From Anaerolineales bacterium (GTDB taxonomy: Bacteria > Chloroflexota > Anaerolineae > Anaerolineales > E44-bin32), in NCBI GenBank assembly GCA_030673085.1, contig DAOVFE010000029.1:1-10559 (forward strand): 10,559 bases of DNA, read 5' to 3'. Position 1 is the first letter of the stretch. Each line of letters begins with the position of its first letter. Of this stretch, positions 7,054 through 10,559 are shown one piece after another. Under the pieces are notes generated by a model. That model saw nothing but the letters and a program-made list of their open reading frames with translations. It was not told the origin of the DNA and made no database searches. The position numbers were made by a program, and so were the translations under genes.

Positions 7054-7364
7054 ATCCTTCTTCAATAAATATCTTGGCGGCTTGCGTGTTGGCCTTGTTT
7101 GGCGTTGCCATCTATGGATTGCTGGTGACTAGAAACCTTATTAAGATTATGATCGTACTTCAGATCTTAGTGAAAGCCGCTGTTCTGGGCTTAGTTGTCG
7201 CCGGTAAAATGAACGGACAAATAAACCTCAGTCAGAGCATAGCTGTTACTGTCATTGTGGCTGATACCGTTGTCGTGATAGTTGGATTGGCTTTAGCCAT
7301 CCAAGCTCGCCAAGTAATTGGAACCCTCGACGCAGATGCGCTGTCCAAGTTTAGAGAAGATTGA
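7050..7364 (+). CDS. MrpC/MbhG/NuoK-like membrane subunit
   Basis: The protein has 104 residues and three hydrophobic helices (about 5-26, 30-51 and 62-85). The pattern GLLVTRNLIKIMIVLQILVK (23-42) and the helix VTVIVADTVVVIVGLALAI (66-84) fit the NuoK/MrpC family. The two helix glutamates of complex I NuoK are not found here: the first position reads Gln38 and the second region has no acidic residue except Asp72. This is nearer to the Mrp/MBH branch. The role is a membrane-arm subunit that joins the antiporter-like subunit to the core. It overlaps the upstream gene by 4 nt (ATGA) and has AAGGAG upstream. A 186-bp spacer follows. Confidence 0.85.
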   Translation: MNPSSINILAACVLALFGVAIYGLLVTRNLIKIMIVLQILVKAAVLGLVVAGKMNGQINLSQSIAVTVIVADTVVVIVGLALAIQARQVIGTLDADALSKFRED

Positions 7365-7386
7365 ACATTGTTAAATATATTACTCA

Positions 7387-7417
7387 TTCTCTCCGCGGCC
7401 ATTTTATGGCCAGAGAA
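7387..7417 (+). other. Stem-loop in the spacer between the NuoK-like and NuoN-like genes
   Basis: GGCCAT (7397-7402) pairs with ATGGCC (7406-7411) around a 3-nt loop. TTCTCT (7387-7392) pairs with AGAGAA (7412-7417) beyond a 4-nt one-sided bulge. An A-run follows on the plus strand, so it is not an intrinsic terminator in the reading direction. It could set mRNA processing or relative subunit levels. The rest of the spacer (7365-7550) shows no gene. Confidence 0.45.
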
Positions 7418-7550
7418 AAAAAATACTGTCCCCTTGATAAATAATGGCGTAGCAACTCTGCGAGCAATTCAACCTGGATGTGCCAACTCAACAGGGCTGG
7501 AATTGCACGCTTGCTAACAATTTTATTTTATAGGGTGACGGGGAGTTAAG

Positions 7551-9056
7551 ATGAGCAACAATCCATTCCTTTGGCTAATCGCTATACCGCTCATTTCCAC
7601 GCCGGTGATCTACCTGATAGGCAGAGTATTTGGGCCAGGAGAAGAAAGCAGCAAACCTTGCCCTTCTCAATATATTACCCTGGCAGCTTTGCTGGCAACG
7701 TGGATTCCATACATCCTTTCTGTCAGCGAAGTGCTTGCCAACGGCTCTATAGAATACTCCTCTCAATCTATAGCATTTCGTATAGATGGGCTGAGCCTTT
7801 TATTGGCGGGTCTTGTTCTCGCACTGGCCACTCTAGTCGCCCTCTTTTCGGGAGCCTATTTGGCCGGAGAAAAAGAACAAGAAAAATATTATGCCTTGCT
7901 GGTAGCCTTGGTTGGCATCATTGCCGGTTTAGGTATGACAAATGACCTTTTCAACCTCTGGGTCTGGTTCGAGGCGATGAGCATCTCCACCTATTTCCTG
8001 GTTGCCTTTTACCGCAAGCAACCAAGATCGCTAGAGGCGGGTATAAAATACCTTGTGCAAAGCGCCATAGGTTCAGCGATGATCTTGCTGGCTATCGGCC
8101 TCGTCTTGGCGAGTACTGGCTCGCTGAACCTTGATCTGATCCGTCAAGTTAGCACCAAGTCCCCTATGCTCCTGATAGCAGGAGCACTTTTCATTCTCGG
8201 CTTTGGCGTCAAGAGCGCCTTGGTACCGATGCATACTTGGCTTCCGGATGCTCACTCAGTAGCTCCTAGCGGCATCAGCGCTATGCTTTCCGGTGTAATC
8301 ATTGAGGCTGGTCTTATCGCTATGTTGCGCGCACTTTCAGCTCTGAGTCTAATGGCTTCTGAGTGGGGAATTATCCTAATGGCATTTGGCGCAGCTAATA
8401 TGCTTTTCGGAAACCTGATGGCGTTGTCTCAAACGCAAGTCAAACGTCTATTGGCTTTCTCCAGCTTGAGTCAAATGGGCTATGTCTTTATCGGCCTGGG
8501 TCTTGGAATCTACGCTAATGTGATTAACGGAGTCCGCGGAGGCCTCTTCCATATACTCACCCACGGCATGATGAAAGGCCTGGCTTTTCTTGCGGCTGGC
8601 TCGCTTTTATATGCTCTGCATATCGCTGCGGGCGATCATATGCCTTTAACCAAGTCAGATATATGTGGAGCTGCCCGCCGTTATCCACTGCCGGCGCTGG
8701 CATTAAGTGTTGCTGTGCTTGGCCTAGGCTGCATACCTCCTCTGGCCGGATTCTGGTCAAAATGGCAGATCTTTCTGGCCGGTTTCGAGACTCAGCAAGT
8801 CTGGATTATTGCATTGATTGTTTTCGCCGGTCTCAACAGCCTATTATCGTTTGGATACTATGCGCCGCTTGTTATTGCAGTATATCGCCGTGAACCATCC
8901 GAATTAGTCCAAAACGGACATCCATTGTCATTTGGCATTCAAGCGCCGCTATTGCTCCTCAGCGTGGCCATTATTGTAATTGGCCTTTGGCCCAATCTGT
9001 TTACCTGGCTTACAAAGCCTGCCGCCGCCGGACTAATGACGGCATTTGGCGGATAG
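7551..9056 (+). CDS. MrpD/MbhH/NuoN-like proton or sodium-translocating membrane subunit
   Basis: This 501-residue polytopic protein of the Proton_antipo_M family has about 14 helices. The ion-pathway residues expected in the family are visible: Glu141 in VWFEAMS, Lys221 and His228 in KSALVPMHTWLPDAH, Lys298 in QVKRLLAFSSLSQMG, His334, His338 and Lys342 in FHILTHGMMKG, and Lys404 in AGFWSKW. It should therefore be able to move protons or sodium ions. The length is that of MrpD/NuoN, without the long lateral helix of NuoL. The start follows GGGAG at 7541-7545 by 5 nt. In the MBH gene order it stands in the MbhH position. It is the largest gene of the membrane arm inside the repeat-bounded segment. 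Confidence 0.93.
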   Translation: MSNNPFLWLIAIPLISTPVIYLIGRVFGPGEESSKPCPSQYITLAALLATWIPYILSVSEVLANGSIEYSSQSIAFRIDGLSLLLAGLVLALATLVALFSGAYLAGEKEQEKYYALLVALVGIIAGLGMTNDLFNLWVWFEAMSISTYFLVAFYRKQPRSLEAGIKYLVQSAIGSAMILLAIGLVLASTGSLNLDLIRQVSTKSPMLLIAGALFILGFGVKSALVPMHTWLPDAHSVAPSGISAMLSGVIIEAGLIAMLRALSALSLMASEWGIILMAFGAANMLFGNLMALSQTQVKRLLAFSSLSQMGYVFIGLGLGIYANVINGVRGGLFHILTHGMMKGLAFLAAGSLLYALHIAAGDHMPLTKSDICGAARRYPLPALALSVAVLGLGCIPPLAGFWSKWQIFLAGFETQQVWIIALIVFAGLNSLLSFGYYAPLVIAVYRREPSELVQNGHPLSFGIQAPLLLLSVAIIVIGLWPNLFTWLTKPAAAGLMTAFGG

Positions 9057-9063
9057 AATTGAA

Positions 9064-9105
9064 TATAGGTGCGGCCGATAAGCATCAATCCGACCGCTCC
9101 CTATA
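9064..9105 (+). other. Stem-loop between the NuoN-like and NuoA-like genes
   Basis: TATAGG (9064-9069) pairs with CCTATA (9100-9105), and GCGGCCG (9071-9077) pairs with CGACCGC (9091-9097) with one mismatch, around a 13-nt loop. It starts 7 nt after the stop codon. No T-tract follows. It may stabilise the upstream mRNA or partly terminate transcription. Confidence 0.45.
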
Positions 9106-9140
9106 GAAGGCACAATATTTAGTTTTCGGTTGAATGAATA

Positions 9141-9146
9141 AAGGTG
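9141..9146 (+). promoter_or_regulatory. Shine-Dalgarno deciding the NuoA-like start
   Basis: AAGGTG lies 5 nt before ATG 9152. An upstream in-frame ATG at 9134 overlaps this region and has no site of its own, so 9152 is preferred. Confidence 0.6.
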
Positions 9147-9151
9147 AAAAT

Positions 9152-9466
9152 ATGTCAGAAATTTTACTCTCCCCACCGATTGCCTTTTTGATTTATTTAG
9201 GTCTGTCTGGACTGATGATTCTATTTGGGCGAGCGCTTATAGGTCCTACAGAAATCAGCTCGGCAAAAACAAGCACTTATGCCAGTGGCGAAGCGCCCCC
9301 AACCTATGCCGCAGCTCCAGGATATCGACCTTTCTTTTTAGCCACGCTTTTCTTTGCCATTATCCATCTCGGAGTGCTAATATTTGGTTCGAGCGGATTA
9401 ACAACAATTTCTGGAATTTATCTTATAGGATTGATATTGGCCTTAATTGCATTGATTCTTGGCTGA
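9152..9466 (+). CDS. Small NuoA-like membrane subunit in the MbhI position
   Basis: The protein has 104 residues and three hydrophobic helices (about 9-30, 60-80 and 86-104). The loop between helices 1 and 2, KTSTYASGEAPP (39-50), recalls the YECGxxP loop of NuoA with Cys replaced by Ser. After PGYRPFF comes a helix with FFAIIHLGVLIF (67-78), where NuoA would have the acidic FDIE motif; here there is a His (His71 or 72 by count). Complex I NuoA helps shape the quinone-side loop region. Its exact role in this complex is inference. By position, between the MrpD-like and NuoB-like genes, it matches MbhI, the linker between membrane arm and hydrogenase arm. It is the last gene before the second repeat. 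Confidence 0.65.
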   Translation: MSEILLSPPIAFLIYLGLSGLMILFGRALIGPTEISSAKTSTYASGEAPPTYAAAPGYRPFFLATLFFAIIHLGVLIFGSSGLTTISGIYLIGLILALIALILG

Positions 9467-9495
9467 ACAACGGTTATTTGATTTTGTCTGTGCGA

Positions 9496-9656
9496 TTTAT
9501 TCGATTAGCCAGAATATAAATGGTCAGGGCCGTAGGCACTGCAGGGCGATAGCCCTAAGCAAATGACAAAACCTGCACCCGAAGGCGCAAAATTCCCGCA
9601 ATGGGGGATGTCCTTTAGGACCATCCCTAAAGGAATTTTGAGGATTTTGTCATTTA
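9496..9656 (+). repeat. Inverted repeat copy 2 (161 bp), nested-hairpin element
   Basis: This is the partner of 5304-5451 in opposite orientation. The tail (9496-9560) faces the NuoA-like gene. The hairpin (9561-9655) faces the NuoB-like gene: AAATGACAAAACC (9561-9573) pairs, with one mismatch, with GATTTTGTCATTT (9643-9655), and AAAATTCC (9589-9596) pairs with GGAATTTT (9632-9639). Within the 13-nt segment missing from copy 1, TCCTTTAGG (9611-9619) pairs with CCTAAAGGA (9626-9634). The tail also holds AGGGC-GATA-GCCCT (9543-9556), broken in copy 1. No T-tract follows the hairpin. Confidence 0.93.
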
Positions 9657-9705
9657 CTTAATTTTCTATGGAGAAAAAACTTTTTTGCAACGACAAGATC
9701 GCCAG

Positions 9706-9712
9706 ACAGGAG
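9706..9712 (+). promoter_or_regulatory. Shine-Dalgarno deciding the NuoB-like start
   Basis: ACAGGAG lies 6 nt before ATG 9719. The in-frame ATG at 9668 has no site and would add 17 residues starting 11 bp after the repeat. Confidence 0.75.
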
Positions 9713-9718
9713 TACTAT

Positions 9719-10219
9719 ATGAACCCAAATTCAGCAAATAAAGTGGATAAAGACATGCTTAATAATCTTAAATCATGGGCGCGCGCAAACTCCCCTTGGG
9801 CTATCCATTTTAACAGCGGGAGTTGCAATGGATGTGATATCGAACTCGTAGCCACACTAACGCCGCGCTATGATCTTGAGCGCTTTGGAGTGCTAATGCG
9901 GGGAAGCCCCCGGCATGCCGATATCCTGCTCGCAACCGGCCCCGTAACACGCCAATCACGCGATAGATTAATACGGATTTATGAACAGATGCCGGATCCC
10001 AAGTTTGTGGTTGCCATCGGCGCATGTGCTCTCACGGGCGGAGTATTTCGTGGAACCTATAACTGCCTGGACGGGATTGATAAGGTAATCCCGGTCGATG
10101 CCTATATTCCCGGCTGCCCACCCCGCACAGAAGCAATCATTCAAGGTCTTGTAGCACTGCTGGGGAGCCTCAAACCCACGCCAGACGCGGAACCAGTAAC
10201 TGAGGAGACAGATGTATGA
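9719..10219 (+). CDS. NuoB/MbhJ-like [4Fe-4S] subunit of a group 4 hydrogenase-type complex
   Basis: This 166-residue peripheral subunit carries the proximal cluster next to the catalytic large subunit. The ligand Cys are 36 and 39 in GSCNGCDIE, 103 in GACALTGG and 133 in PGCPPRTEA. The stretches TPRYDLERFGVL and GSPRHADILLATGPVT follow in the usual order. The CNGCDIE form is that of group 4 hydrogenases (MBH, Ech, formate hydrogenlyase) rather than the paired-Cys form of complex I NuoB, so a hydrogenase or a ferredoxin-linked relative is favoured. Whether the large subunit keeps its NiFe ligands cannot be seen here. It overlaps the NuoC-like gene by 4 nt. The second repeat lies just upstream, and no clear promoter was found between them. 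Confidence 0.93.
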   Translation: MNPNSANKVDKDMLNNLKSWARANSPWAIHFNSGSCNGCDIELVATLTPRYDLERFGVLMRGSPRHADILLATGPVTRQSRDRLIRIYEQMPDPKFVVAIGACALTGGVFRGTYNCLDGIDKVIPVDAYIPGCPPRTEAIIQGLVALLGSLKPTPDAEPVTEETDV

Positions 10220-10559
10220 CTACCGAAACATTCTTACAAAACGCAGCCGCTTTGCTTGAACCATGGGCCGGCAACGTAGAAAAGCCGGAGCCCGAAAGGC
10301 TGGATGTATACATCGAAAGCTCAGATCTAACTGCCGCAGTAGAGGCTCTGTCTAAAGCCGGCTGGGGATACCTGTCCGTCATTACAGGCGTTGATCTTGG
10401 CCTGGAAGACGGCCACATCGAAGTGCTTTATCATTTCTGCGAAGGCGCAGCCATTACAACCTTAAGGGTCCTTACCAAGCGCGATTCTCCATCTGTTCCA
10501 AGCCTATGTGAAATTATTCCGTCTGCCAGTTTTCTTGAGCGCGAGATTCATGAAATGCT
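10216..10559 (+). CDS. NuoC/MbhK-like subunit (partial, C-terminus outside window)
   Basis: The frame opens at ATG 10216, overlapping the NuoB-like stop by 4 nt, with GAGGAGA at 10202-10208. It runs 114 codons to the right edge without a stop. The N-terminal part is variable. GWGYLSVITGVDLG, then IEVLYHFCEG, then LTKRDSPSVPSLCEIIP and FLEREIHEM fit the complex I 30-kDa (NuoC) family, in which the last motif precedes the conserved C-terminal end. The subunit supports assembly of the NuoB/NuoD core. The next gene should encode the NuoD-like large subunit. Confidence 0.88.
   Translation, partial: MTTETFLQNAAALLEPWAGNVEKPEPERLDVYIESSDLTAAVEALSKAGWGYLSVITGVDLGLEDGHIEVLYHFCEGAAITTLRVLTKRDSPSVPSLCEIIPSASFLEREIHEM

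Noticed and set aside
5304..9656. Composite transposon carrying hydrogenase genes
   Set aside because: No transposase or integrase is encoded in between, and the enclosed genes are integral parts of the flanking operons, so a simple cargo model does not fit.
9668..9718. Upstream ATG for the NuoB-like gene
   Set aside because: No ribosome site precedes it, while ATG 9719 has ACAGGAG at 6 nt and gives a family-typical N-terminus.

Overview
The window looks like a bacterial chromosome segment from an anaerobe or facultative anaerobe with balanced base composition and strong Shine-Dalgarno sites. It carries a molybdenum hydroxylase operon next to membrane-bound, group 4 [NiFe]-hydrogenase-like (MBH/Ech/complex I-related) genes. 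The protein sequences suggest a Chloroflexota-like or Firmicutes-like host, but this is inference and no marker gene in the window settles it.

Layout. Minus strand, 3022 to the left edge: a two-gene molybdenum hydroxylase operon. A divergent FAD-type subunit (3022-2204) is followed after 2 nt by a long reading frame (2201 to beyond position 1) in which the two-cluster [2Fe-2S] domain and the molybdopterin domain are fused. A 345-bp divergent spacer (3023-3367) holds a 97-bp palindromic element. Plus strand, 3368-6283: an ABC-2 type exporter, with one ATPase and two membrane proteins. The two permease genes are separated by 358 or 346 bp, depending on the second start. Plus strand, 6505 to the right edge: six genes in the order of an MBH-type hydrogenase. 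They are a fused MbhD/MbhE-like subunit, an MrpC/NuoK-like subunit, an MrpD/NuoN-like ion-pumping subunit, a small NuoA/MbhI-like subunit, a NuoB-like [4Fe-4S] subunit and a partial NuoC-like subunit. The catalytic large subunit, NuoH-like and NuoI-like genes would be expected just beyond the right edge.

The most unusual feature is a pair of about 150-bp inverted repeats (5304-5451 and 9496-9656). By hand alignment they differ at 7 positions plus one 13-nt indel. Each holds a nested hairpin and a non-palindromic tail. The hairpins sit on the outside and the tails point inward, framing about 4 kb: the second ABC permease and the four hydrogenase membrane-arm genes. One copy splits the ABC transporter genes. 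The other splits the hydrogenase operon exactly between the membrane arm and the electron-transfer arm.

Working together: the hydroxylase would oxidise a purine, aldehyde or N-heterocycle and pass electrons through two [2Fe-2S] clusters. The exporter would move an unknown substrate out of the cell. The hydrogenase-like complex would couple low-potential electron transfer (NuoB/NuoC arm) to ion translocation (membrane arm). Nothing in the sequence shows a direct link between the three units.
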